This document shows, piece after piece, positions 13,945 through 21,219 of a stretch of 21,219 nucleotides of DNA; position 1 is the stretch's first letter, and each line of letters begins with the position of its first letter. The stretch covers positions 1-21,219 of the forward strand of contig CALAGF010000278.1 in assembly GCA_937892345.1 (NCBI GenBank), read 5' to 3'. Below the pieces are notes generated by a model. The model made no database searches. It was not told the origin of the DNA and saw only the letters and a list, made by a program, of their open reading frames with translations. Source of the DNA: an uncultured Rhodocyclaceae bacterium (GTDB lineage Bacteria > Pseudomonadota > Gammaproteobacteria > Burkholderiales > Rhodocyclaceae). The position numbers were made by a program, and so were the translations under genes.

Positions 13945-15033
13945 ATGCTCGATTTCCCCGTAGCAGATTCGCGAACACCCGCAGCACTCAATGCCATGCC
14001 TTCGTCTCCGACGATATCCGGATATCAAGACTTTCCGCAGACTGCACTGAAACAAAAACCGAATTTCGACACCCTGAATACGGGCGACCCCGTCATGCAG
14101 CAGGCCATTTCACGAGCTCGCCGCCTGTTGGGGCGCGACATTCCACTCATCGTTCAAGGCGACTCCGGCGTCGGCAAGGAGCTCTTCGCCAAAGCCTTCC
14201 ACCACGAAAGCCCGCGCGCCAACGGTCCTTTTGTCGCGCTCAACTGTGCCGCCATCCCGGAAAATCTGATCGAAGCCGAACTGTTCGGCTATGCCGGCGG
14301 CGCCTTTACCGGTGCGCGCAAGGAGGGGGCAATGGGCAAGATTCAGCAAGCGCATGGCGGCACCCTGTTTCTCGACGAAATCGGCGACATGCCCCTGAAC
14401 CTGCAATCCCGCCTGCTGCGGGTGCTTCAGGAACGCATCGTGACGCCCTTGGGGGGACGCCGTGAGTTTGCGGTGGACATCGCGCTGATCTGTGCCACCC
14501 ATCGCAAATTGCGCGATGAAGTGGCGGAGGGACGTTTCCGCGAAGATCTGTATTACCGCCTGAACGGACTGAGCATTACCCTGCCTGCCTTGCGCGAACG
14601 CCAGGACCTGGGCTTCCTGATTCATCAACTGATCCGCGAGGAAACCGCCAGTCAGCAGCATCCTTCGCCGGTCGGCATCAGCAACGAAGCCATGAACACC
14701 TTGCTCGCCTATCACTGGCCGGGCAATCTGCGCCAGTTGAGCAACGTCATCCGGCTGGCCTGTGTGCTGCTCGAAGAAGGTGAACAGCGAATCAGCGAAA
14801 ACCATCTGCCGGAGGAAGTCTTCGAGCGCGTCGAAGCGATGCCGATCGGACCCGTTCCGTTACATGCGCGCGACGGCAGCGACTTGATTCCGGTCAACGG
14901 CAAAAATCTCAAGGAAATCGGCGATCTCGCCGCCCGTCAGACACTGGCCTCGGTCTCCGGCAATATTTCAGCCGCTGCCCGCTTGCTGGGCGTGAGTCGC
15001 AATACGCTCTATCGAAAACTGGGCAGGCTCTGA
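13945..15033 (+). CDS. Sigma-54-dependent activator without sensor domain (AcoR-like AAA+ plus Fis HTH)
   Basis: The 362-residue protein has a sigma-54 AAA+ domain at about 46-280. It contains Walker A GDSGVGKE (72-79), the sigma-54 contact loop GAFTGA (119-124), Walker B LFLDEIGDMP (141-150) and arginine-finger region GRFREDLYYRLN. A Fis-type helix-turn-helix at about 338-360 (NISAAARLLGVSRNTLYRKL) follows. Wording such as LNTGDPVMQQAI and ARRLLGRDIPLIVQGDSG resembles the C-terminal half of AcoR, the acetoin catabolism regulator. AcoR has about 300 N-terminal residues including a GAF domain; here only about 45 nondescript residues precede the AAA+ domain. The start is secure: a GAGGAG ribosome binding site precedes ATG 13945. 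As in PspF, activity is probably set by a partner protein or by expression level. The target promoter is not visible. Confidence 0.93.
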   Translation: MLDFPVADSRTPAALNAMPSSPTISGYQDFPQTALKQKPNFDTLNTGDPVMQQAISRARRLLGRDIPLIVQGDSGVGKELFAKAFHHESPRANGPFVALNCAAIPENLIEAELFGYAGGAFTGARKEGAMGKIQQAHGGTLFLDEIGDMPLNLQSRLLRVLQERIVTPLGGRREFAVDIALICATHRKLRDEVAEGRFREDLYYRLNGLSITLPALRERQDLGFLIHQLIREETASQQHPSPVGISNEAMNTLLAYHWPGNLRQLSNVIRLACVLLEEGEQRISENHLPEEVFERVEAMPIGPVPLHARDGSDLIPVNGKNLKEIGDLAARQTLASVSGNISAAARLLGVSRNTLYRKLGRL

Positions 15034-15045
15034 ACCATCCCGGGG

Positions 15046-17013
15046 TCAGCGGTGCATGGCCGGCAAGCCGTGCACATAACCCACGATCCCGCGCGGGTCG
15101 AGCTTGCGACGCAACTCATCGCGGATTTCTGCGGGGTAATGGTGCAGGTCTTCCACGGCCCCGGGGTGTTGAACATTGCTGATGATGTAGGCGTGGCCGT
15201 TGATGTCGTCGTACACGTTCAAGCCGGTATTTTCGCCACCTGCCGGTGCACTGAAGATGCGGGTCACCGTTTTCCGGTCGAGGTTGTAAGCCCAGACAAA
15301 ATTATTCAGGTGATTGCCTGAATCTTCACCGATGAAGAGCGTTCGCATCGCAGGCGAATAGCGGATGTTGTCCGGGTTGGCCGGCTTTTCGGTATCGCAC
15401 TTGTCGTACTTTCCGTGCTTTCCGTGCTTTGAACCTGCAGGCTGCCGTGCGCCGGAGACCAGGGCATTCATGTCGACCGCCACCAGATCGCTGAGGATAG
15501 GCAATCCGTCGCTGTCGCGCTGAGCACCACGTAAATTGCTCTCATAGACGACACCACAATTGAGGTCTTCCGCGGGAGCGCCAAGGCGGATGTCATCCTG
15601 CGGCCTATCCTGATTGTTGCCAGCCAGCATGCCGTCACGTGCGTAGCTGATAACCGTCCATTGTTTGCGGTCGACCGCAGAATGGGCGATGCCTTCCATC
15701 TTGGTGAACTCGGTCGTCGCCCCCAGCCAGGCGGCGTAGCGCCGGGTCTCAAGGAAGGCGGCTGCCAGTTCCTGCCCCGGTTTCAGGCGGTAATAATTGA
15801 GCCCGTGTTTGCTGCCGGTGCCGGTATAGACAAACAGCGGCCTGAATCCCGCATAGCGTGCAGGATCAGCGGCGACGGCCTGGGCATCGGCGACTTCCCA
15901 GATATCGGAAAAACGGATGCCGCCGTCGATCAGTGCCTTGATTTCCGCGTCGCTGGCATGGCCCAGACGAATCCATTGCAGTTTTGCGCGGCCAAACCCG
16001 GCACCGCTTTCCTGTAACCAGCGTGCGGCATACAGGGTGCCCGCGCTCAGATCGTTTTCCTTGTCCGCCACATACATGGCGCGAATCACATCGTTACCGT
16101 CATCCCCGAAATACACCGTCCGGCGGTCGGCCATCACCTCGCCCAGTTCGAACGACAAACGCCCCATCGAGAAATGCTTGCTAACCCGGGTGCCGCCATC
16201 CGGCGCCACCGCAACCTCGACCATATGTCCGTACAGATAGGGATTGGCCCCGCCTTCTGCGGCAAGTTTGCCGGGCGTGCCGAGATAGGTATTCATTGCT
16301 TCCAGCGGCTTGTTCTCGAAAACCCGTGCATCAGGCTCGTATTCTTCGCTGCCCAGATGGGTCATCCACGGCGTGGTTGATCCGTTGCAGGGAATCCACA
16401 ACCCCCCCACCCCCGAGAAATCGATATTTGAGACCTTGACCGGCGACAGCTTGCCACTGACAGGATCCTGATCGAGTACGGTCAGATTCATCGTCATCGG
16501 CATGACGCCGGACACGGAGAGCGGTGCTTTGGCCGGATCGGCAGTCGTCCCAACGGCGCCATATTCGAGGTGATTGATCAGAAACAGCGTATTGCCCTTG
16601 ACCCCGTCGACGTGCGCGCCGGGTATGGCAAGCAAGGAACTGCCGTCAGCACCGGCCGAGAAAAACGGACCCCGAGCTTCATTGCCCTTGCCATCTCTGG
16701 CCACCATGACCGGGCGGCCGCTGTGATCGACGATCATGCCGGCGTACCAGCCACCGAGGAAATCGCCCGAGCGGTGCAATACCTTGTGACTCAGCGGCAC
16801 GCGCTGCGCCTTGCCGCGAACCGGCTGGATGATGGCACTGGATTTGGTGTAAGCGGCAGCCATCTCGATCTCGCTGGCCGGGGCCGGCGTTGCGGTAAAG
16901 CGAACGGATTTCACTGCGCTGGCCGAACGCTCTGCCGCGCACACCACGCTGTTGCTCAACAGGGCTGCGCAAACCAATACGGCCATCATGGCGGGGCGAT
17001 ACGGAGCATTCAT
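15046..17013 (-). CDS. Secreted PhoX/DUF839-family protein
   Basis: The 655-residue protein starts at ATG 17013. The open frame to 17220 lacks protein character. MNAPYRPAMMAVLVCAALLSNSV, continuing to VCAAE, is a Sec signal peptide; no twin-arginine motif is seen, although characterised PhoX enzymes use Tat. DUF839/PhoX features include FLINHLEYG, PWMTHLGSEEYEPDAR, SMGRLSFELGE, KMEGIAHSAVDR, GEDSGNHLNNFVWAYNL and SNVQHPG. Known PhoX enzymes are Ca/Fe-dependent phosphatases. Several of their metal ligands are changed or hard to place here, so phosphatase activity is uncertain. A lysine/histidine/glycine-rich insert, KHGKHGKYDKCD, is coded at 15397-15432. It converges with the activator gene, with 12 bases between stops. 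Confidence 0.85.
   Translation of the reverse strand: MNAPYRPAMMAVLVCAALLSNSVVCAAERSASAVKSVRFTATPAPASEIEMAAAYTKSSAIIQPVRGKAQRVPLSHKVLHRSGDFLGGWYAGMIVDHSGRPVMVARDGKGNEARGPFFSAGADGSSLLAIPGAHVDGVKGNTLFLINHLEYGAVGTTADPAKAPLSVSGVMPMTMNLTVLDQDPVSGKLSPVKVSNIDFSGVGGLWIPCNGSTTPWMTHLGSEEYEPDARVFENKPLEAMNTYLGTPGKLAAEGGANPYLYGHMVEVAVAPDGGTRVSKHFSMGRLSFELGEVMADRRTVYFGDDGNDVIRAMYVADKENDLSAGTLYAARWLQESGAGFGRAKLQWIRLGHASDAEIKALIDGGIRFSDIWEVADAQAVAADPARYAGFRPLFVYTGTGSKHGLNYYRLKPGQELAAAFLETRRYAAWLGATTEFTKMEGIAHSAVDRKQWTVISYARDGMLAGNNQDRPQDDIRLGAPAEDLNCGVVYESNLRGAQRDSDGLPILSDLVAVDMNALVSGARQPAGSKHGKHGKYDKCDTEKPANPDNIRYSPAMRTLFIGEDSGNHLNNFVWAYNLDRKTVTRIFSAPAGGENTGLNVYDDINGHAYIISNVQHPGAVEDLHHYPAEIRDELRRKLDPRGIVGYVHGLPAMHR
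15406..15432 (-). repeat. Short tandem 9-base repeat in the PhoX-like gene
   Basis: Three 9-base units, GTACTTTCC, GTGCTTTCC and GTGCTTTGA (plus-strand reading), code for the KHGKHGKYD stretch. It lies in a surface-loop-like insert that looks hydrophilic and could bind metal. Length is a multiple of three, so copy changes would keep the frame. Confidence 0.7.
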
Positions 17014-17130
17014 GGTTTCTGCTTCCAAATGGGTAACGGGATGCAAACTAGCCAAGGCAGGTGACAGGCCGATGACGGGAAGAATGTCGCGCCCGGCATT
17101 CCCCGGCAAAGCGGGACGCGGACTGCCGAT

Positions 17131-17138
17131 GATAAACT
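17131..17138 (+). promoter_or_regulatory. Candidate -10 element for rpfE-like/recJ
   Basis: GATAAACT lies about 28 bases before the GTG start and is followed by CGCGCCTT. The same CGCGCCTT follows the perfect TATAAT of the prfB promoter downstream. No good -35 is visible. The match with the prfB arrangement is the main support. Confidence 0.4.
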
Positions 17139-17166
17139 CGCGCCTTCCCGATTTCGAGTGTCCACC

Positions 17167-18207
17167 GTGCACCTCACCCTGCTCGTTCCCGAACTGATCT
17201 GGCCCGAACCGGGCGACCAACTGACGCTTGGCAAACTGGCCACGCCGGGTTTCGAATGGCTGGAAGGACGATCAGCCTTCGTACGGTCAACGGCACTGCC
17301 GGTCGAAAAATGCGCGGGGCAACTTTTCGGCATGCCTGAAGTTGCGCTGGCTGAATTGCGTCTGGCAGGCGAAGAGATGCAGCCAGCCACAGGGGGTGCC
17401 TGGTTGTGCGCCGATCCCGTGCATCTGCGCTTTCACCACGAACGCATCGTGCTTGCCGACGCCGGCGCCTTCGAGATCGATACGGATGAAGCAGCCGCAT
17501 TGGTCGCCGCGCTGAATGCCGAGTTTGCCGACATCGGCGTTTTTCACGCCGCGACACCGCGGCGCTGGTACCTTCGGCTGCATGCTGCGGTCGACCACCC
17601 GGCAGCACCACTTTCCGCAGTAGCCGGCCGGCGCATGGACAGCGAACTGACAGACAAAACCTCCCCCCTGTATCGCTGGCTGAACGAAGTCCAGATGTTC
17701 CTGCACGGACACCCGGTCAATACGGCGCGTGCGGCGCAAGGCAAACCAGCAGTGAACAGTCTCTGGCTGTGGGGCAACGGCCAGGCGAGTACCACCCTGC
17801 CCCACCGCTTTGACACGGTTTGGAGCAATGATCCGCTGCTTTTGGGTGCAGGAAAACTGGCCGGCGCCCGCTGCCATACCCGCCCGGACTCACTGGCCAG
17901 CGTCCTGCGCGAAGGCGGCGGCAACTCCTTGGTGCATATCGACACCCTGTTGCCCACCGTGCTTTACGAGAACACGGAAGCCTGGCGCCAGGGTTTCGCT
18001 GCGCTGGAATCCGGATTTTTTGCCCCACTTGCCGGTCGACCGGGGAAAGCCATACACCAGCTGGACATCGTGGCGCCCACCATCTACGGTCAGCTGCGCT
18101 GGACCTTGCCCAAGGGAGAGCGCTGGAAATTCTGGAAAAAAGGCCGTTCACCGGCCACTTTGGCCACGACACTGGCCGAGGGCCAGCCCCAAGGACAGCC
18201 ATCATGA
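17167..18207 (+). CDS. RpfE-like protein of the phosphoglycerate-mutase-like/alkaline phosphatase fold group
   Basis: The protein has 346 residues from GTG 17167. A GTG at 17158 is equally open, but the family usually opens M-H-L-x-L-L-x-P, as MHLTLLVPELIWPEPGD does. It resembles proteins annotated as regulatory protein RpfE or cofactor-independent phosphoglycerate mutase-like in beta- and gammaproteobacteria. Recognisable parts are RWYLRL, LTDKTSPLYRWLNEVQMFLHGHPVN, NSLWLWGNG and a C-terminal LRWTLPKGERWKFWKK. The metal ligands of true mutases are not evident, and its function is unknown. In Xanthomonas rpfE lies by recJ within the rpf cluster, but a role in quorum signalling cannot be assumed here. 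Its stop overlaps the recJ ATG by 4 bases (ATGA), implying coupling. Confidence 0.8.
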   Translation: MHLTLLVPELIWPEPGDQLTLGKLATPGFEWLEGRSAFVRSTALPVEKCAGQLFGMPEVALAELRLAGEEMQPATGGAWLCADPVHLRFHHERIVLADAGAFEIDTDEAAALVAALNAEFADIGVFHAATPRRWYLRLHAAVDHPAAPLSAVAGRRMDSELTDKTSPLYRWLNEVQMFLHGHPVNTARAAQGKPAVNSLWLWGNGQASTTLPHRFDTVWSNDPLLLGAGKLAGARCHTRPDSLASVLREGGGNSLVHIDTLLPTVLYENTEAWRQGFAALESGFFAPLAGRPGKAIHQLDIVAPTIYGQLRWTLPKGERWKFWKKGRSPATLATTLAEGQPQGQPS

Positions 18208-19892
18208 CCCGCATCGTCAATCGCAGCGCACCGCCGCGAACCGTCTGGCAACTGGAGCAGCAAGGCCTGCATCCGCTACTCGCCCGCCTGTATGCCGCTC
18301 GCGGCGTCAGCGACAAGGCCGAGCTCGACTATGAGCTGAAATCCCTGCTGCCGCCGGCATCCCTCACCCATGCCACCGAGGCGGCCAGCATGCTGGCCGA
18401 TGCCATCGAGGCTGAAGCCAGACTGCTGATCATCGGCGATTACGACTGCGACGGCGCCACCGCGACGGCAGTCGGCATGCGCGCACTGAAGGCGCTGGGC
18501 GCCGAGGTCGACTTCCTGTTGCCCGACCGCTTCAAGCTCGGCTACGGCCTGTCGCCGGAAATTGTCGATGTCGCTGCGCAGCAATCGCCGGATCTGATCA
18601 TTACGGTCGACAACGGCATCGCCAGCCTGGAAGGCGTGGCCCGCGCCCAGGAACACGGCATCGCCACGCTGATCACCGACCACCACCTGCCGGGCGACAC
18701 GCTGCCCGACGCCGAGTGCATCGTGAATCCCAACCAGCCCGGTTGCGATTTCCCGTCCAAGTGCATCGCCGGGGTCGGCGTGATGTTCTACGTCATGCTG
18801 GCCCTGCGCGCCGAACTGCGCGAACGCGGATTTTTTGCCGAGCGCCCCGAACCCAATTTTGCCGATCTGCTCGATCTGGTCGCACTGGGTACGGTGGCCG
18901 ACGTGGTCAAGCTCGACCGCAACAACCGCATTCTGGTGAGTCAGGGCTTGAAACGGATGCGGGCCGGTCGCATGCAAGCGGGGATTGCCGCGCTGTTCAA
19001 GGCCACCAGCCGCGACCCCCGACGCGCTACCGCCTTCGATCTTGGCTTCCTGATCGGGCCGCGCCTGAACGCAGCCGGGCGCCTTGCCGACATGCGGCTC
19101 GGCGTCGAATGCCTGATCACCGACGACCCGACGCGCGCGCTCAATATCGCTCAGCAACTCGATGCCCTGAACCGCGAACGCCGCGAAATTGAATCCGGCA
19201 TGCAGGAACAAGCCATCATCCTGCTCGAAAGCATGGACGTGGCGACTGCAGCCCCCGGTGTCGCCCTGTTCGAGGAAAGCTGGCACGAAGGGGTGATCGG
19301 TATTCTTGCCTCGCGTATCAAGGACAAATTGCATCGCCCCGTCTTTACCTTCGCCCCCAGCGAAGGCGGCTTGATCAAGGGTTCAGGCCGCTCGATTCCC
19401 GGCCTGCATCTGCGCGACGCACTCGATCTGATGGCCAAGCGCGCGCCCGATTTGCTCGTCCGTTTCGGTGGCCATGCGATGGCGGCAGGCGCCACGCTGC
19501 GCGCCGGCAGCTTCGAAACTTTCCGCACCCTGTTTGCGGAAGTTGCCGGGGAACTGCTGGCGCCATCCGATCTGACCCGCACCCTGGAAACCGACGGCTC
19601 GCTGGAAGGCGGCTACATCAGTCTGGAAATCGCCCGCCTGCTGGAAAACGAGATCTGGGGCCAAGGCTTCCCGGCACCCTTGTTCGTTGATGAATTCGAT
19701 GTCGAGCAACAGCGCGTGCTGAAGGAAAAGCACCTCAAATTGCGTCTGAAGAAAGGCAACACCCGCATTGACGGTATCCAGTTCAATTTCACCACCCAGC
19801 CCGGCAATCGCACTCGCGCCGCCTACCGACTGTCGATCAACGAATACATGGGGGTTGAGAACCCCCAACTGATGATCGAGCATCTGGAATAG
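18204..19892 (+). CDS. recJ: RecJ, single-strand-specific 5'-3' exonuclease
   Basis: The 562-residue DHH-family enzyme degrades single-stranded DNA from the 5' end in RecF-pathway recombination, mismatch repair and base excision repair. Motif I is IGDYDCDGATA (77-87), the next metal site is D136 in ITVDNG, and DHH is at 159-161. Later motifs are LIGPRLNAAGRL and, in the DHHA1 domain, RFGGHAMAAG. A C-terminal OB-fold region ends with GIQFNF and NEYMGVENPQLMIEHLE. Length is close to the E. coli protein, so it appears complete. It is translationally coupled to the rpfE-like gene. prfB follows after 105 bases and has its own promoter. Confidence 0.96.
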   Translation: MTRIVNRSAPPRTVWQLEQQGLHPLLARLYAARGVSDKAELDYELKSLLPPASLTHATEAASMLADAIEAEARLLIIGDYDCDGATATAVGMRALKALGAEVDFLLPDRFKLGYGLSPEIVDVAAQQSPDLIITVDNGIASLEGVARAQEHGIATLITDHHLPGDTLPDAECIVNPNQPGCDFPSKCIAGVGVMFYVMLALRAELRERGFFAERPEPNFADLLDLVALGTVADVVKLDRNNRILVSQGLKRMRAGRMQAGIAALFKATSRDPRRATAFDLGFLIGPRLNAAGRLADMRLGVECLITDDPTRALNIAQQLDALNRERREIESGMQEQAIILLESMDVATAAPGVALFEESWHEGVIGILASRIKDKLHRPVFTFAPSEGGLIKGSGRSIPGLHLRDALDLMAKRAPDLLVRFGGHAMAAGATLRAGSFETFRTLFAEVAGELLAPSDLTRTLETDGSLEGGYISLEIARLLENEIWGQGFPAPLFVDEFDVEQQRVLKEKHLKLRLKKGNTRIDGIQFNFTTQPGNRTRAAYRLSINEYMGVENPQLMIEHLE

Positions 19893-19960
19893 CAGGGTAT
19901 TGTCATGCGGCGCATCCTCATTGCGGCGCAACAATCGGCGACGTCAAATAGGGGGAAGGC

Positions 19961-19966
19961 TATAAT
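19961..19966 (+). promoter_or_regulatory. Promoter -10 element of prfB
   Basis: A perfect TATAAT lies 31 bases before the prfB ATG, within the GGCTATAATCGCGCC context often seen at betaproteobacterial promoters. The -35 region at about 19938-19943 (GCGACG) is poor. A 9-bp direct repeat, TGCGGCGCA, occurs just upstream at 19906-19914 and 19922-19930. Confidence 0.65.
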
Positions 19967-19997
19967 CGCGCCTTTTCCCAGCAACGGAATACGCATC

Positions 19998-20793
19998 ATG
20001 GAAGCGGAACAACTCAACAGCATTTCCAACAAGCTCGACGATCTGGCGCAGCGCGCCGACGAGCTTCGGAGGTATCTTTGACTACGATCAGAAGCGCGAA
20101 CGCCTGACGCTCCTGAACCAGGAAATGGAAGATCCCAAGATTTGGGATGATCCGAAACGCGCTCAGGAACTGGGGCGCGAAAAGAAATCGCTGGAAGATA
20201 TCGTGCTCGTCCTGGAAGATGTGGACGGCAGCATTACCGATGGCCGCGAGCTCTTCGCCATGGGCAAGGAAGAAGGCGACGATGACACGCTGCTCTCGGT
20301 CGAAAGCGACAATGCCGATATCGAGAAGAAGGTCGCCGCTCTCGAATTCCGCCGCATGTTCAACAACCCGTCCGATCCGATGCCCTGCTTCCTGGAAATT
20401 CAGGCCGGTGCCGGCGGCACGGAAGCGCAGGACTGGGCCTCGATGCTGCTGCGCATGTACCTGAAATATGGCGAAAAGAAGGGGTTCACCGTTGAAGTGA
20501 TGGAAGAGTCCGAAGGTGACGTCGCCGGCCTCAAAAGCGCCACCGTCAAATTCACCGGCGACCATGCCTACGGCACGCTGCGCACCGAAACCGGCATCCA
20601 CCGCCTGGTCCGCAAGTCACCCTTCGACTCCAACGCCCGCCGCCACACCAGCTTCACCTCGGTGTTCGTCTTCCCGGAAGTCGACGATTCCATCGAAATT
20701 GCCATCAACCCGGCCGATGTGCGTACCGATACCTACCGGGCTTCCGGTGCGGGCGGCCAGCACATCAACAAGACCGATTCGGCGGTGCGCCTG
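19998..20793 (+). CDS. prfB: Peptide chain release factor 2 (programmed frameshift; 3' end lost at a junction)
   Basis: RF2 ends translation at UGA and UAA. Frame one from ATG 19998 codes 27 residues and stops at TGA 20079-20081. The protein continues in the +1 frame from GAC at 20080. It then matches RF2: DPKIWDDPKRAQELGREKK, the domain 2 anticodon-like SPF in LVRKSPFDSNARRH, and the catalytic GGQ (residues 252-254) in SGAGGQHINKTDSAVR. After CTG 20791-20793 the family sequence (normally THIPTG and about 100 further residues) is replaced by recombinase sequence, with the frame still open to the window end. As RF2 is essential, this is either an assembly join, an extra damaged copy, or a rearrangement. 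lysS, the usual next gene, is absent. A weak GGA ribosome binding site precedes the ATG. Confidence 0.9.
20067..20082 (+). promoter_or_regulatory. RF2 programmed +1 frameshift site
   Basis: CGG AGG TAT CTT TGA C: the Shine-Dalgarno-like GGAGG (20068-20072) lies three bases before the slippery CTT, which is followed by the in-frame TGA and a C. This is the known autoregulatory signal: when RF2 is scarce the ribosome slips +1 on CTT and makes full-length protein. Confidence 0.95.
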
Positions 20794-21050
20794 ATGGGTG
20801 AACGCCAGGAGGCCACTATGCGGGTATTCAAGGGGCTGAAATACAGCTCCTACACCAATGTGGCCCTGCTGCAATGGGCGCTAAAGGCCGGGATCACCAA
20901 ACATGTGACCTTTCATGCCGGACGCCATACCTTTGCCGTCAACCAGTTGGATCGAGGGGTAGATATCTATGCCCTCTCCCGCCTGCTGGGCCATAGTGAA
21001 CTGCGCACCACCGAGATCTACGCCGACATACTGGATCGGCGCCGTGTCGA
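20794..21050 (+). pseudogene. Tyrosine recombinase, catalytic C-terminal fragment
   Basis: The prfB frame continues without a stop into about 85 residues of a phage-integrase-type catalytic domain: VFKGLKYSSYTNVALLQWAL, AGITKHVTFHAGRHTFAV with the H-x-x-R pair, and LSRLLGHSELRTTEIYADI with the second histidine and the catalytic tyrosine. The first catalytic arginine and the SAM-like N-terminal domain are missing. The VFKGLKYS...AGITK...TFH wording reminds me of integrases common in Bacteroidetes elements (memory, not searched). Codon use differs from prfB, with CTA, ATA, CGA, GGA and GTA appearing. No start or stop belongs to it, and the recombinase match fades by about 21050. Confidence 0.8.
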
Positions 21051-21219
21051 TGCACGTCTTCGGCCTGGGCGTGATGGGCCTGATCATCCCGGCCATGCTG
21101 ATCCGCATCGCCAAGGGACATACCGGCCGCAAGGTGATCTTCGAGACCCTGGACAAGCTGGCCCTGGGGCTGATGCTGCTGGGTTTTGTCCTGCGCATCG
21201 TCATGCCCCAGTTTTTCCC
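21032..21219 (+). CDS. NnrS-like membrane protein fragment (both ends missing)
   Basis: From about 21032 a different frame reads WIGAVSMHVFGLGVMGLIIP, then AMLIRIAKGHTGRKV, and then a hydrophobic stretch LALGLMLLGFVLRIVMPQFF. The GHTGR motif between two TM segments, and the preceding gly/met-rich helix, match the C-terminal part of NnrS, a multi-TM heme/copper protein linked with nitric oxide metabolism. The beginning is cut at the recombinase join and the end by the window. There is no start codon or ribosome binding site. No other denitrification gene is nearby. Confidence 0.65.

Noticed and set aside
20794..21219. A complete integrative element next to prfB
   Set aside because: Only a catalytic-domain fragment is present, without its own start, attachment repeats or cargo. 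The two short-homology joins fit an artefact better.

Overview
The window looks like chromosome from a betaproteobacterium, most likely Rhodocyclales (a Dechloromonas/Azonexus-type relative). The basis is the high GC content, the nif iron-sulfur genes, the rpfE-like/recJ/prfB gene order, the lolCD-nudC and comEC neighbourhoods, and protein wording that resembles that group from memory. No search was run, so the taxonomy is inference. It is densely coded and mostly housekeeping. No tRNA, rRNA, CRISPR array or complete mobile element was seen. The longest stretch without a gene is about 220 bases.

Layout: (1) 1-1909: the 3' part of nifU, then nifS, closed by a strong intrinsic terminator. (2) 2001-3563 (+): a secreted DUF3124 protein followed 12 bases later by a two-TM potassium-channel-like protein with a cytoplasmic RCK domain. 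(3) 8589-3570 (-): comEC, two alpha/beta hydrolases joined by an ATGA overlap, a secreted FecR-domain protein and an OmpA-type lipoprotein. A DUF2062 membrane protein (8650-9180, +) diverges from comEC. (4) 13721-9221 (-): hotdog thioesterase, MFS transporter, nudC, lolC/E, lolD. The MFS start codon directly abuts a nested inverted repeat. (5) 13945-15033 (+): an AcoR-like sigma-54 activator without a sensor domain, convergent with a large secreted PhoX/DUF839 protein (17013-15046, -). (6) 17167-20793 (+): RpfE-like protein, recJ and prfB, the last with the classical programmed +1 frameshift.

How the genes work together: NifS supplies sulfur and NifU is the scaffold for nitrogenase clusters. 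LolD and LolC/E form the lipoprotein-release ABC transporter. The FecR and OmpA proteins form an exported pair. RecJ (repair) and RF2 (translation termination) sit in a gene order also known from Xanthomonas.

The most unusual part is the right end. At about 20793 prfB stops matching RF2, roughly 100 residues before the normal end. It runs in frame into the catalytic C-terminal part of a tyrosine recombinase (about 20794-21050), which then gives way in another frame to an NnrS-like membrane-protein fragment up to the window end. At both joins a short stretch fits the proteins on both sides. That pattern suggests a chimeric contig end or a microhomology-mediated rearrangement, so it should be checked before any biological reading.
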